Below, one piece after another: positions 1 to 8,829 of a stretch of 64,000 nt of DNA; within the stretch, counting starts at the first letter, position 1; each line of letters opens with the position of its first letter. Location: positions 744,001 through 808,000 of the forward strand of contig NZ_JBCHVB010000001.1 of assembly GCF_039023475.1 (NCBI RefSeq), in the 5' to 3' direction. The stretch comes from Erwinia sp039023475. GTDB taxonomy: Bacteria > Pseudomonadota > Gammaproteobacteria > Enterobacterales > Enterobacteriaceae. Both the position numbers and the translations under genes were made by a program. Below the pieces are notes generated by a model that was given only the letters and a program-made list of their open reading frames with translations, did no database searches and was not told the origin of the DNA.

Positions 1-868
1 ACAGCGCACGCCCCCGCCCCTGCTCTTTGCCAAGAGACATAGTGTAGTCAGCTTTTTCAATCAAAGACTGCAGTGTTTCTCCAGCCGTCGCCGGGCAGGA
101 CCCAGAGGTAACGGTGATATTGACGGTACCCTGAAGGTTAATAAACAGGTGGGACTGTAGCCCTTCCGTTATCCTGAGCAACGCAGAGAAAAATTGCTCA
201 TTATTTTCAAACTCATGAATAAAAATAAACGCTTCGCCACCGAAGCGGTAAACTTTTTCTTTATTGCTGGCCAAAAATAAAAGATAGCTTCCCATCTCTC
301 TGAGTACCGCATCTCCTGAGACATGCCCATACCTTCCATTAAATCTTTTAAAACAGTCTATATCAAATAAGGTCACGTACAGGCGCTTACCGTTAAGACG
401 GGCATGTTCTTTGAGCACCTGGAACTGAGTAAACATAACTTTACTGAGAGGCAGACCGGTAAGCGAATCATGGTTATTTCGTAACGTTATCAGTTTTCTC
501 CTGTAGTCATCAACAGCATCAAGAAAATCGCGCTGAGCTGTATAGTAATCTTCCAGCCCTGTACGGTTTGCTTTCCTGCTTTGTATGGAGCCTAAAAGCA
601 ACCGCATAGCTTCATGCATACTGGCGTGTGTAGCGTCAATTTTATCAAGACCTGTTATCTGATTGTCATTAAGATCCAGACTGATATTTAGCCAGCGACT
701 GAAATGACAGTGTAGATGAGATTCACTATCGGTCATTTTGCTGTCCGGAAGATCTCTGAAAAGGGCAGTAGCAATCAAACGATTAGCCCATTCAAAATGC
801 GTGCTGACAGCAGCATTAAGTTCTTTTATATCAGATTCAATTTCAAAACCGCTAATTTTCCTAAACAT
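1..868 (-). CDS. DgcZ-like diguanylate cyclase (CZB + GGDEF), C-terminus cut by window edge
   Basis: About 289 codons are visible, reading leftward off the window. The N-terminal CZB domain has the four zinc ligands of E. coli DgcZ at the expected spacing: His24, Cys54, His81 and His85 here against His22, Cys52, His79 and His83. The GGDEF domain (from about residue 134, HDSLTGLP) keeps the FDID metal motif near 168-171. The signature at 210-214 reads GGEAF instead of GG(D/E)EF, and the usual AGVS segment reads SGSCPA. By family knowledge DgcZ makes c-di-GMP under zinc control. The altered signature suggests weak or absent cyclase activity here (inference). The ATG at 868 is chosen because it gives the DgcZ-like N-terminus; its ribosome site is weak. 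Confidence 0.85.
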   Translation of the reverse strand, partial: MFRKISGFEIESDIKELNAAVSTHFEWANRLIATALFRDLPDSKMTDSESHLHCHFSRWLNISLDLNDNQITGLDKIDATHASMHEAMRLLLGSIQSRKANRTGLEDYYTAQRDFLDAVDDYRRKLITLRNNHDSLTGLPLSKVMFTQFQVLKEHARLNGKRLYVTLFDIDCFKRFNGRYGHVSGDAVLREMGSYLLFLASNKEKVYRFGGEAFIFIHEFENNEQFFSALLRITEGLQSHLFINLQGTVNITVTSGSCPATAGETLQSLIEKADYTMSLGKEQGRGRAL

Positions 869-1062
869 GACAATCACGCTGAATTGATTAACAGAATGAA
901 TGCACTTTACGCTTCAGCAAAAAAGGAACGTTGACCGAAATCATAAAATAAGGCTTCCAAATTGGAGCCATGTTTCATAATGTTATTTTTATAATCATAA
1001 TACATAGAATATTACCTGATGTTACTCGTTCTGAAATTTATGGTTTAACTGACTGCTGAATG

Positions 1063-1233
1063 TCAGACGCGCCGTTTGTAGCTGATTCCGTAATATGTCG
1101 GACTGTGATTCGGCGGCTCGCACTCCCGGAAAATATTATCGTCTTGTTTGTAAACCAGGACCTCCAGAGTACGTGACAGAACGATCCGCCTAAACTGGAT
1201 ATCACAAATCCCGTCGCCGATGAAGAAAGCCAT
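1063..1233 (-). CDS. Possible small protein, 56 aa, function unknown
   Basis: An ATG-initiated frame of 56 codons lies between the cyclase gene and proX. The product starts MAFFIGDGICDIQF and ends with a basic, Tyr-rich tail (YYGISYKRRV). There is no signal peptide or membrane segment, and the upstream purine run (AGAAGC) is only a weak ribosome site. I do not recognise the family. It may be a real small gene, the stub of a larger one, or chance. Confidence 0.25.
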   Translation of the reverse strand: MAFFIGDGICDIQFRRIVLSRTLEVLVYKQDDNIFRECEPPNHSPTYYGISYKRRV

Positions 1234-1268
1234 ATTTTAGCTTCTGTCGCGCTGGTTAGATGGTAAAA

Positions 1269-1292
1269 CGCCGGACCTTACCCAGTCCGGCG
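1269..1292 (-). terminator. Rho-independent terminator of proX
   Basis: A perfect 8-bp stem (CGCCGGAC / GTCCGGCG) with an 8-nt loop is followed on the minus strand by TTTT. It lies about 70 bp past the proX stop codon. Confidence 0.8.
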
Positions 1293-1364
1293 TGCTTAAC
1301 TCATCCAGTGAGCCGGCGCAGTCATAGCCTGAGGGCTGCATCCACGGGCATATTTAACCTATGC

Positions 1365-2366
1365 TCACTTTTCAGCAGCAGCAGCGGCTTCCCTGATCCA
1401 GCCATCAAAGGTCTTCTGATGCGCATGTATCCAGCCATCTACATGACGTTCAATATCCGCAGTGGAGGATTCGCCAGCGTGCATACGCTGGTTCTGTGCA
1501 TTTACGTCTGCCAGCGGCAGGCTGGCGATTTCAAACAATTTTGCCGCTGCGGGATTCTTTTCCGCCCAGGCTTTATTGGCGACAATATGCTCATTATTGG
1601 GTTTGAAGCCGTAATTTTTTCCGTTGGCTAACGACGTATCTTCGTTTTTCTGCGTTCCCGGCGTCACAGAAAAGGGAACGGTAAGCCAGACTACATCTTT
1701 ACCCGGTTTTAATTCATCGCTTACCCAGTATGGGGTCCAGGTAAAGTACAGAACAGGTTTCCCCGCTTTATAACGCGTCAGGGTATCGGCAATGATCGCA
1801 GAATAATTACCCTGATTCTGCTGCACAGTATTGCTCAGACCGTAAGCTTTAATTTGTGCGTTGATAACCTGGCCACAAACCCATCCCGGATTACAGCCCG
1901 CAAGATCGGCTTTTCCATCGCCATTGGCATCAAAAACCTTTGCTATTTCTGGGTCTTTCAGCTGTGAAATATCCGTGATGTGATATTTTTCCGCCGTTTT
2001 TTTATCAATAAGGTAACCCTGAGCGGCCCCGCTGATATAGGTTCCTTTGCGGAAAAACTTATCGTCTCCGCCGGCAGCGGTATACATATCCTTCTGCAAC
2101 GGCTCCCAGTTTACGGCCATATAAGTGGCATCACCCGCCGCAATTGCCGTATAAGCGACGTTGTATTCTACCTCTTCTGTAGGTTTGACCTGGTAACCCA
2201 GCTTCTCCAGGGCCTTGTTAATCAATTCGGTCTGAAATGATTCCTCCGGGAGTGTACTCTGTACGGGTAAAATTGTAATACCCTTGCCCGGCAGGTCGGC
2301 GGCTAAAACAGCAGATGAACTGATTAACGAAGTGAGAAGTAAAGTGAGGAAATTTTTCTTATTCAT
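1365..2366 (-). CDS. proX: Glycine betaine/L-proline ABC transporter substrate-binding protein ProX
   Basis: A 333-residue periplasmic binding protein with an N-terminal signal peptide ending near AVLA-ADLPGKG. It is collinear with E. coli ProX almost throughout: the AADLPGKGIT start, GDATYMAVNW, GAAQGYLIDKKTA, DANGDGKADLAGCNPGW, YFTWTPYW and HVDGWI segments are shared. In the family it binds glycine betaine and proline betaine in the periplasm and delivers them to ProV/ProW for osmoprotection. Here no proV or proW lies on either side, so the gene is an orphan that must work with a transporter encoded elsewhere. The start has an AAGG ribosome site about 10 nt upstream, and the gene ends in its own terminator. 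Confidence 0.93.
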   Translation of the reverse strand: MNKKNFLTLLLTSLISSSAVLAADLPGKGITILPVQSTLPEESFQTELINKALEKLGYQVKPTEEVEYNVAYTAIAAGDATYMAVNWEPLQKDMYTAAGGDDKFFRKGTYISGAAQGYLIDKKTAEKYHITDISQLKDPEIAKVFDANGDGKADLAGCNPGWVCGQVINAQIKAYGLSNTVQQNQGNYSAIIADTLTRYKAGKPVLYFTWTPYWVSDELKPGKDVVWLTVPFSVTPGTQKNEDTSLANGKNYGFKPNNEHIVANKAWAEKNPAAAKLFEIASLPLADVNAQNQRMHAGESSTADIERHVDGWIHAHQKTFDGWIREAAAAAEK

Positions 2367-3105
2367 AATTAATAACCTTAATATTTTCCTGGAGGATCAT
2401 GCAGGCGAACGAAATCCTTCTCTGCAAGGAGAAGAAACAGGCTTATTTTTTTATTGAATTAGTGGTCGAAATGGTGATGGGAATAACGCAGGTGCATATT
2501 ATAAGAGTTAAGTTGGCTTGCGAAATTATTGATGATCATAATTTTTTAGCAACGGACCTGATAATGATTTTTCTGGGGCCCGTAATATTCGCTCCTGGTT
2601 AACTTTAGGTCTTCATACCGTACCACATCAGAATTATCCTGCAACCCTTGATGCAATTTCCGCTATCACCCTGCTAAATTCGCAGTTGCTCTATTTGCTA
2701 TCTGAAACAGTACCGCAGTCTGTAATCACCCTGGTTAAACAGTATACTCTGCCTGTCCTGAACAGGCCCGGCACTATGTAGAAATAGCGGTAGATGCTTC
2801 TCTTCGCGTCCATTTAATCAATGGCCTTTTCGTCATTGCGCGGCTGACTGTCGATAGCGGGACAGAGAGCCGATATGACATCTCCCCGACGAGCGTTGCT
2901 GATAAAACTGCACACTGGGGTGCAAACAGTAATGGCATTAACTAGCGCAGGAAAAACAGAATGATGTCTATGTAGTGCACCTGGTTTCCAGGGTTTGCCC
3001 TGGCTGCTCTGTCTGTCGAAGTGCCAGTTTCAGCTACCGCTGCGCAATGTAAGGCTTTAGAGGCGGTGGCAGTCCGCTGTCTACCCTAAGCGGACCTTCA
3101 AACCA
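2367..3105. other. Intergenic region between yajD and proX, no convincing gene
   Basis: About 740 bases with only short frames in all phases. Near 2523-2545 there is an inverted repeat (AAATTAT / ATAATTT, 8-nt gap) that could be a binding site upstream of proX. An open stretch of about 57 codons at roughly 2610-2780 has no start codon or recognisable family. The region may be the scar of a lost gene; I see nothing firm in it. Confidence 0.4.
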
Positions 3106-3453
3106 CTACTTCTTCTTATTCAGCATCGCCTTCAGGTCGGCAAAGGGGTTATAAGTCGCTGCATCAACATCGTTTTGCGCGTCCTCGCCCGCCACTACTG
3201 TGGAGCCGTACTGATCAGCTTCAGTGTACTTTGAGTGTTCGTGATCGTGGCAATAGAGGCACAGCAACTCCCAGTTACTGCCATCTTCCGGGTTGTTGGT
3301 ATGATCGTGATCGATATGGTGAACCGTTAATTCGCGCAGGTTTGAATAAACAAATTCCCGCGAGCAGCGTCCACATACCCAGGGGTAAATTTTTAGCGCT
3401 TTCTCACGGTAGCCGCTTTCCAGCCGGGTGTAGTTTTTTGGGATCAGAGCCAT
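3106..3453 (-). CDS. yajD: YajD, HNH nuclease family protein
   Basis: 115 residues, the same length as E. coli YajD and nearly identical in sequence (start MALIPKNYTRLESGYREKAL, end FADLKAMLNKKK). The HNH core is clear. Cys27 and Cys30 (CGRC) form a zinc knuckle with the later CLYC pair. The HHIDHDH segment supplies the catalytic histidine and NWELLC the asparagine. The family is predicted to nick or cleave DNA, but the cellular role of YajD is unknown. It stands alone with its own upstream region. Confidence 0.93.
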   Translation of the reverse strand: MALIPKNYTRLESGYREKALKIYPWVCGRCSREFVYSNLRELTVHHIDHDHTNNPEDGSNWELLCLYCHDHEHSKYTEADQYGSTVVAGEDAQNDVDAATYNPFADLKAMLNKKK

Positions 3454-3767
3454 TGCTGATGTTACCTGTTACAAAAGGGATAGTATTACGTAGTGCTCCT
3501 AATATATCTCATAATGGCACAGTAATACCCGGTCATAAGCTGACGCAGGCACAATATCATGCCGTTTCGGCTATAAAACCTTCTCCTCACGCGTAAAAAC
3601 CAGGCCACTTTGCAGGCCAGCCCCGTTCACATTGACTCTTCTGACCGCTTCTGCTTTGCTTAGTCAAAATCCGGTAATTTTCGCATAACCGATCGGGTAA
3701 GTTTGATACGATCTTAGTCAGCCGGTGCGGCCGCAACCGGCACTGGCATTAACCACAGGAACGATTT
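3454..3767. other. Divergent intergenic region yajD/ymjA
   Basis: This stretch holds the control regions of both flanking genes. A GC-rich hairpin (GCCGGT / ACCGGC) lies at about 3721-3741, just upstream of the ymjA ribosome site (CACAGGAACG). No additional gene is visible. Confidence 0.4.
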
Positions 3768-4013
3768 ATGAACAATGAAGTACCGCTCAAGTATTTTGAC
3801 ATCGTGGATGAATATACGACTGAATCCGCACAGCCTGTGAGCGAGTCAGAACGTGAACCTCTGGCGCGTTATTTCCAGCTGTTGATCACCAGCTTAACGA
3901 ATAACGAAGAAATCAGCGAAGAGGCGCAACAGGAGATGGCCCGTGAAGCCGGCATCAACGAGCAACGCATTGATGAGATCGCTACCTTCTTAAACCAGTG
4001 GGGCAATGAGTAG
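3768..4013 (+). CDS. ymjA: YmjA, DUF2543 family protein
   Basis: 81 residues, the same length as E. coli YmjA and sharing PLKYFDI, the NNEEISEEAQ segment and the C-terminal FLNQWGNE. It is a small acidic, helical, cytoplasmic protein with no signal or membrane segment. Its function is unknown in the family. It has a good AGGA ribosome site and stands alone. Confidence 0.88.
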   Translation: MNNEVPLKYFDIVDEYTTESAQPVSESEREPLARYFQLLITSLTNNEEISEEAQQEMAREAGINEQRIDEIATFLNQWGNE

Positions 4014-4364
4014 CGCCGGAACAAACTCTGTTGAGAAGGATATAAAGTTTTGTTTATTCGATTCTCCTTCTCACACGTTGCTCAAATCCTTTTATCTTCA
4101 CTCATCTTTTCCGGTGATCCTCTGCCGCGCTTAGCGTACAGCCTTTAAAGTCGCTCTTTGACTCAGTTCCAACTCTTAAGCAGTCTCCCGCTAAGGCCGG
4201 GCACAGCGCTTCGTTCCGCATTGCTTCCCTCTTCCGCTGACGGCCCTCCTCGCATAGCCGAAATTTATCGTCCAGACTTAAACCAAAGGCGTGGTCTGCG
4301 CAGGCATTGTGCTTTACACTGCGCGCTGCAAAAACTGAGTAGATAAACGATTAGGTAGGCGGTA

Positions 4365-4847
4365 ATGGCGATGAACGGAACGATCACAACCTGGTTTCAG
4401 GATAAAGGGTTTGGATTTATCAAAGATGAAAACGGCGATAACCGTTATTTTCACGTGATTAAGGTCGCTAACCCTGAGCTAATCAAGAAAAATGCAGCGG
4501 TGACGTTCGAACCCACCACGAACAACAAGGGCTTGTCAGCCTACGCGGTGAAAGTGGCGGCGGAAAGTAAATACATCTATATCGCGGGCGAGCGTCTTAA
4601 GCTCACGGCAATCAAGTCATACCTGGTTTACAGCGAAGAAGTGCCTGCCGATACGCGCATAGATAAAGAGAATGCGGTGCTCTCTGTCGGGGTACTGATG
4701 GGGAACATCAGGCCGAAATCACCCGCTAAGCCTGATGAGATGCGCTCACTGAAAAAACTGGCGATCACCACCTTTCAGGGCTCGACGCTGATCTTCTCGG
4801 AAGAAGAGATAGATATCGATGCGACGGTAAAACTGCTTAAGGTCTGA
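4365..4847 (+). CDS. Cold-shock-domain protein with an uncharacterised C-terminal domain
   Basis: 160 residues. Residues 1-65 form a cold-shock (OB-fold) domain: GTITTWFQDKGFGFIKDENG carries the RNP1-type KGFGFI motif, and YFHV stands where RNP2 (VFVH) is usual. Residues about 68-160 form a second domain (KYIYIAGERLKLTAIKSYLV...) that I do not recognise. Typical Csp proteins are about 70 residues, so this is more than twice the normal length. The family binds single-stranded RNA or DNA, and the extra domain may add partner or target specificity (inference). The ATG at 4365 is used; an internal ATG two codons on is equally close to the motif. Confidence 0.75.
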   Translation: MAMNGTITTWFQDKGFGFIKDENGDNRYFHVIKVANPELIKKNAAVTFEPTTNNKGLSAYAVKVAAESKYIYIAGERLKLTAIKSYLVYSEEVPADTRIDKENAVLSVGVLMGNIRPKSPAKPDEMRSLKKLAITTFQGSTLIFSEEEIDIDATVKLLKV

Positions 4848-5182
4848 ATTAACGCGGACTTGCCTCTTTGCTGAGATCCTGCGCCAGTCACAGGCAGGGT
4901 TTCAGCCACGCTGACTGACATCAGTACGCCATGATAGCCAGCGCTTTCTTAACCCCTTTCATCTGACCGCCCTTTCGCTATGTTGCGCGTCACTGCGCTC
5001 CCGAAGCGTTATGTTAATGCCTTTGCCCGATGCCCCGATCAGAAACAAACAGAGGAGTTCACATCCGCAGTAAAGAGCCTCTGCAAACGAAAACCACACG
5101 GCGATCCGCCCCTCCACCCTGTTACAGACTCAACAATTACAGGTATAATCCCACAAATTTTGCAACGGGTTCAGAGACGAAG
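4848..5182. other. Intergenic region upstream of yaiL
   Basis: 335 bases with no supported gene. A frame can be extended in phase upstream of yaiL through this stretch, but its translation is not YaiL-like and the homologous start lies at 5183. Confidence 0.4.
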
Positions 5183-5722
5183 ATGACAAAACTTACCTTA
5201 CAAGAGCAGATGCTAAAAGCGGGATTAGTGTCCAGCAAAAAAATGGATAAGGTCCAGCGAACGGCTAAAAAATCACGGGTTCAGGCTCGTGAGGCGAGGG
5301 CCGCAGTCGAAGAGAATAAAAAAGCCCAGCTTGAGCGCGATAAGCAGCTTAACGAGCAGCAAAAACAGGCTGCTTTATCGAAGGAGTATAAAGCTCAGGT
5401 GAAGCAGCTTATTGAAATGAACAGGATTGCCATTCCAAAAGGCGATATTGCATTTAACTTCACAGACAATAACTTAATCAAAAAAATCGTTGTGGATAAG
5501 AGCACTCAGGCTCAGCTGATTAGCGGCCGCCTCGCCATTGCCCGTCTGGTTGCTGATAACGGCGGCGAGAATACGTACGCGGTTATCCCCGCGAGCGTAG
5601 CTGATAAGATCGCGCAGCGCGACGCCAACAGTATTGTCTTAAACAGTGTGCTTAGTCAGGAAGAGCAGGATGAAGAAGATCCCTACGCCGATTTCAAAGT
5701 GCCTGATGATTTGATGTGGTAA
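5183..5722 (+). CDS. yaiL: YaiL, DUF2058 nucleoprotein-like protein
   Basis: 179 residues, closely matching E. coli YaiL in length and sequence: start MTKLTLQEQMLKAGLVSSKK, central KKSRVQAREARAA and end DPYADFKVPDDLMW. The first 80 residues are highly charged and probably a long helix or coiled coil; the rest is a compact domain. The cellular function is not established. The frame stays open upstream, but the ATG at 5183 restores the family N-terminus and has a purine-rich ribosome site (AGAGACGAAG). Confidence 0.9.
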   Translation: MTKLTLQEQMLKAGLVSSKKMDKVQRTAKKSRVQAREARAAVEENKKAQLERDKQLNEQQKQAALSKEYKAQVKQLIEMNRIAIPKGDIAFNFTDNNLIKKIVVDKSTQAQLISGRLAIARLVADNGGENTYAVIPASVADKIAQRDANSIVLNSVLSQEEQDEEDPYADFKVPDDLMW

Positions 5723-5826
5723 TTACTTTATAGCGAGAGCGGATTTTGCGATCAAAGTCAGTAAATTACGCTTAGCCTGAGCATGCTGGTTTCTCTCCGG
5801 AAGCATTGTCAGTGAGGGTCTTGTTT

Positions 5827-6525
5827 TCAGAACGGGCAGGCACTACGGGCCTTGATCCTCTCTTCGCTAACGGGATGCACAAAATGCAGCTCGCTGGCGT
5901 GGAGCATCAGTCGTGGCGTCCCTTCAGTGCCCGGCAGCAGGCGACCGCCATACAGATCGCAGCCCCAGATAGGGTGACCTAGCTGCTGGCAGTGAATGCG
6001 GAGCTGATGGGTTCGCCCTGTTTCGGGGGTAAGCTCTACCCGCGTTAGGGGTATTCTCGTTCCGTCTTCCAGAGTATGTAAGAGGCGCTCAACCACCCGG
6101 TAGCGGGAGCGGGCGGGCTTTCCGCTGATTGCGCAAATTGACATTAGCGGGAACAGCGCCGGGTCGTTAGCAATTGCAGCGTCTATCACGCCTTCGTTAT
6201 CGTCAAGATGCCCGCAGAGCAGCGCACTGTAGAGCTTGGTTACCGTACGCTGGCTGAACTGCTGACAGAGAGCGGCATTAATCGCTTTATTACGGGCAAT
6301 CACCATCACTCCGGAAGTCCCGAAGTCAAGGCGGTGAACCAGAGTACAGCCGGGGAATATCTGCACCAGCCGGTGATGCACCGAATCCCGGTTTAGCGGA
6401 TTTTTCCCCGAGAGGCTGAGCAGCCCGGCGGGTTTATCGATCAGCACCAGGTGATCGTCCTGATAGCGGATCTCAATGCTGTCGTGGCACGGCGGGGCAA
6501 TAAAAGTATCGATAATCTGCGACAT
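5827..6525 (-). CDS. RluA-family RNA pseudouridine synthase
   Basis: 232 residues of the RluA/RsuA superfamily. The catalytic motif is VHRLDFGTSGVMV, whose aspartate is the nucleophile that isomerises uridine. The PETGRTHQLRIHCQQLGHPI and LMLHA segments are also typical. There is no S4 domain. It is a paralogue rather than a clear RluA, RluC or RluD, so the RNA target (23S rRNA or tRNA) cannot be assigned. It converges with yaiL and stands alone. Confidence 0.85.
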   Translation of the reverse strand: MSQIIDTFIAPPCHDSIEIRYQDDHLVLIDKPAGLLSLSGKNPLNRDSVHHRLVQIFPGCTLVHRLDFGTSGVMVIARNKAINAALCQQFSQRTVTKLYSALLCGHLDDNEGVIDAAIANDPALFPLMSICAISGKPARSRYRVVERLLHTLEDGTRIPLTRVELTPETGRTHQLRIHCQQLGHPIWGCDLYGGRLLPGTEGTPRLMLHASELHFVHPVSEERIKARSACPF

Positions 6526-7011
6526 CAGGCGGTCCGGAGAAAGAAAGGAAGCGGATAGTAACGAATTTTCAGCGGGCAGGCGAATCTGGCTCAGAGCAGT
6601 TATCTGCCCTGACCAGTTTCTCGCAGCGAGGTAAGATGAGCAGATAAGAGCAAGGCGCTTTATTGCTGTGCCCCCTTAAGATCCCCCTGCCTTTAACGAT
6701 TGATTTGCTTTACAGATAGAATCTCACTTATCGCCCCCCCGACTAACCCCCCATCAGCCGCAGAAAATTGCCTTAACGAAAATTTCACATCCCGTATCAA
6801 AAGCGCAGTAAAAACAGTCAATCGGCGGCATATACATGATTCCCCGGGCTTTTCCTGTGGCTAAAATAACGCTTAAAGCAATCAAGACCAAAACGTGTAA
6901 CAAGCCGATATGTTTTGTCTGGCAGCAAATTTTTTACCTGTACGCCTCAGCTATTCCAGGGTTCACAACCAACCGCTGCTGCGTATAAACCGCATGTAAT
7001 CTACTAAAGAT
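6526..7011. other. Intergenic region upstream of the hscC-like gene
   Basis: About 490 bases containing C-rich and A+T-rich patches and no supported gene. No convincing sigma-32 promoter could be placed next to the chaperone gene: CCCCAT-like sequence near 6745 lacks a matching CTTGAA box. Confidence 0.35.
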
Positions 7012-7065
7012 ATGACCCGACGCGACGATAAACAGATTAAACAAATTACTCGTTCTACCCACAGC

Positions 7066-7103
7066 GATCGTATCAGCCTGAATGATGCCGGGCTGATACG
7101 ATC
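7066..7103 (+). promoter_or_regulatory. 13-bp perfect inverted repeat in the hscC-like leader
   Basis: GATCGTATCAGCC (7066-7078) pairs perfectly with GGCTGATACGATC (7091-7103) across a 12-nt loop. It ends about 25 nt before the hscC start codon, just upstream of the ribosome site. There is no U-tract, so it is not a standard terminator. A regulatory RNA hairpin or an operator is possible. Confidence 0.5.
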
Positions 7104-7128
7104 ATAATTGCCTTCACAGGGAGCATGT

Positions 7129-8829
7129 ATGCCAGCCAGGCAGATATTAGGAATCGATCTTGGAACTACAAACAGCGCGGTGGCCCTCTGGCACGATGAC
7201 AAATCGCAGCTGATCCCCAATAAATCTGGTGCTCTGCTAACCCCCTCAGTGGTCGGGCTGAATGATGAAGGCAATATCATTGTTGGCCAGGCGGCGCACG
7301 AACGGCTCAGCGCTTATCCCCACCTCACCCAGGCCAGCTTCAAGCGTTATATGGGCACCGAGGCAACCCTGAAGCTGGGGAAAGACTCTTTTCGCGCGGA
7401 AGAGCTTTCCGCCATGGTACTGCGCCAGCTGAAAGAGGATGCGGAGCACTGGCTTGGCGAAGCGGTCAGTGATGCGGTGATTACCGTACCCGCTTACTTC
7501 AATGACGTTCAGCGTCGTGCGGTGAAAACGGCCGGAAAACTGGCGGGTCTGAATGTGCTGCGCCTGTTAAATGAACCGACCGCCGCCTCGCTGGCTTTTG
7601 GCCTGCTGGAAAATCGTGAGCAAAAATACCTGACGTTCGATTTAGGCGGCGGCACGTTCGACGTCTCCGTTATTGATATGTTTGAAGGGGTTGTCGAAGT
7701 GCGCGCCAGCAGCGGCGATGTCCAGTTGGGTGGAGATGACTTTAGCGAAGCGATTTGTCAGTGGATGCTTTCGCAGCAGGCCGAACTGAAGGCGGCGCTG
7801 CCTGCAATCAGACCGGTATTACTGGAACAGGCCGACAAGCTGAAGCGAGCCCTGAGCAGTATGTCAGAAGCCAGTGCTGAGCTGCTATGGCAGGGAGAGC
7901 GCTTTCGCTGGACGATGAATGAAGCACAGCTTGCTCATTGTTGCCAGCCGCTGATCACCCGTTTGCAGCAGCCGCTGATGCAGGCGTTAAGCGATGCCCG
8001 TCTTTCACTCCAGGAACTCGATCACGTGCTGTTGGTCGGCGGTGCGACGCGAATGCCGCTGATCCGGCAGGCGGTGGCCCGTCTGTTTGGCCGCTTCCCC
8101 CGCTATGACCTTCATCCCGATGAAGCGGTCGCGCTCGGTGCCGGCGTGCAGGCTGGCATGATTATGGAAGGCTCGGCGGTCGAAGATATTATCCTGACCG
8201 ATGTGATGCCCTTTTCTCTGGGCATGGAAACCGTAAAAGAGAGTTATGGCAAACTCGAAGACGGCTATTTTCTGCCCCTGATTGAGCGCAATACCTGGCT
8301 GCCGGTGAGTAAAAGTAAAACAGTCAGCACCGTCGCCGATAATCAGATGTCAGTCCTGCTTAAGATTTATCAGGGAGAGGGGCGCCGGGTGAAGGATAAC
8401 GTCTATCTTGGTGAAATGAGCATTGATGTGCCTCCCCGCCCTGCCGGTGAAGTTTCACTGGATGTCCGTTTTACCTATACGCTCGATGGATTGCTCGAGG
8501 TGACCTGCCAGCATACCGACAGCCCGGTTACCGCCCGCCTGGTGATTGAAAAGGTGCCAGGCCAGATGAGTGCGCAGCAAATTGAGCAGAGCCTGCAAAA
8601 GCTGAACGATCTGAAACGTCATCCCCGCGATCGCCCGGAAAACCGCGACTTGCTGCTTCGCGGCTCGCGCCTGTATGAGTTCTTTCTTGGCGAAGAGCGT
8701 GCCTGGATCGATAACGTAATGAGCGCTTTCGAACAGGCTCTTGCCAGCCAGGATGAACGCCGTATTGCTGATGTGCGCCAGAAAGTTCAGGACGCGCTGG
8801 CGCAGTTTGATGAGAAGGCGCCACAATGA
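7129..8829 (+). CDS. hscC: HscC-like Hsp70-family molecular chaperone
   Basis: 566 residues. The actin-like ATPase fold shows phosphate loop 1 (GIDLGTTNSAVALW), phosphate loop 2 (FDLGGGTFDVSVID), the connect segment (NEPTAASLAFGL) and the adenosine motif (LLVGGATRMPLI). A shortened substrate-binding domain follows (from about residue 370). The short lid matches HscC (YbeW) of E. coli rather than DnaK, which is about 70 residues longer. HscC is an ATP-dependent chaperone with a dedicated DnaJ-like partner. The start at 7129 is preferred over an upstream TTG because it has an ACAGGGA ribosome site and the family N-terminus. The stop overlaps the next gene (ATGA), implying translational coupling with the J-protein. 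Confidence 0.9.
   Translation: MPARQILGIDLGTTNSAVALWHDDKSQLIPNKSGALLTPSVVGLNDEGNIIVGQAAHERLSAYPHLTQASFKRYMGTEATLKLGKDSFRAEELSAMVLRQLKEDAEHWLGEAVSDAVITVPAYFNDVQRRAVKTAGKLAGLNVLRLLNEPTAASLAFGLLENREQKYLTFDLGGGTFDVSVIDMFEGVVEVRASSGDVQLGGDDFSEAICQWMLSQQAELKAALPAIRPVLLEQADKLKRALSSMSEASAELLWQGERFRWTMNEAQLAHCCQPLITRLQQPLMQALSDARLSLQELDHVLLVGGATRMPLIRQAVARLFGRFPRYDLHPDEAVALGAGVQAGMIMEGSAVEDIILTDVMPFSLGMETVKESYGKLEDGYFLPLIERNTWLPVSKSKTVSTVADNQMSVLLKIYQGEGRRVKDNVYLGEMSIDVPPRPAGEVSLDVRFTYTLDGLLEVTCQHTDSPVTARLVIEKVPGQMSAQQIEQSLQKLNDLKRHPRDRPENRDLLLRGSRLYEFFLGEERAWIDNVMSAFEQALASQDERRIADVRQKVQDALAQFDEKAPQ

Noticed and set aside
2399..2602. 67-codon + frame upstream of proX
   Set aside because: No ribosome site, no recognisable product, and it lies across the proX leader.
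2610..2780. Open stretch of about 57 codons in the proX-yajD gap
   Set aside because: No start codon and no family resemblance; too short to call a pseudogene.
4158..4346. 62-codon + frame before the cold-shock gene
   Set aside because: Arg/Leu-rich low-complexity product with no ribosome site; looks like chance.
5030..5182. N-terminal extension of yaiL
   Set aside because: The translation is not like YaiL and the ATG at 5183 gives the exact family length.
6720..6760. Sigma-32 promoter for hscC
   Set aside because: A CCCCAT-like box is present but no CTTGAA-type -35 at the right distance, and it is about 370 bp from the gene.
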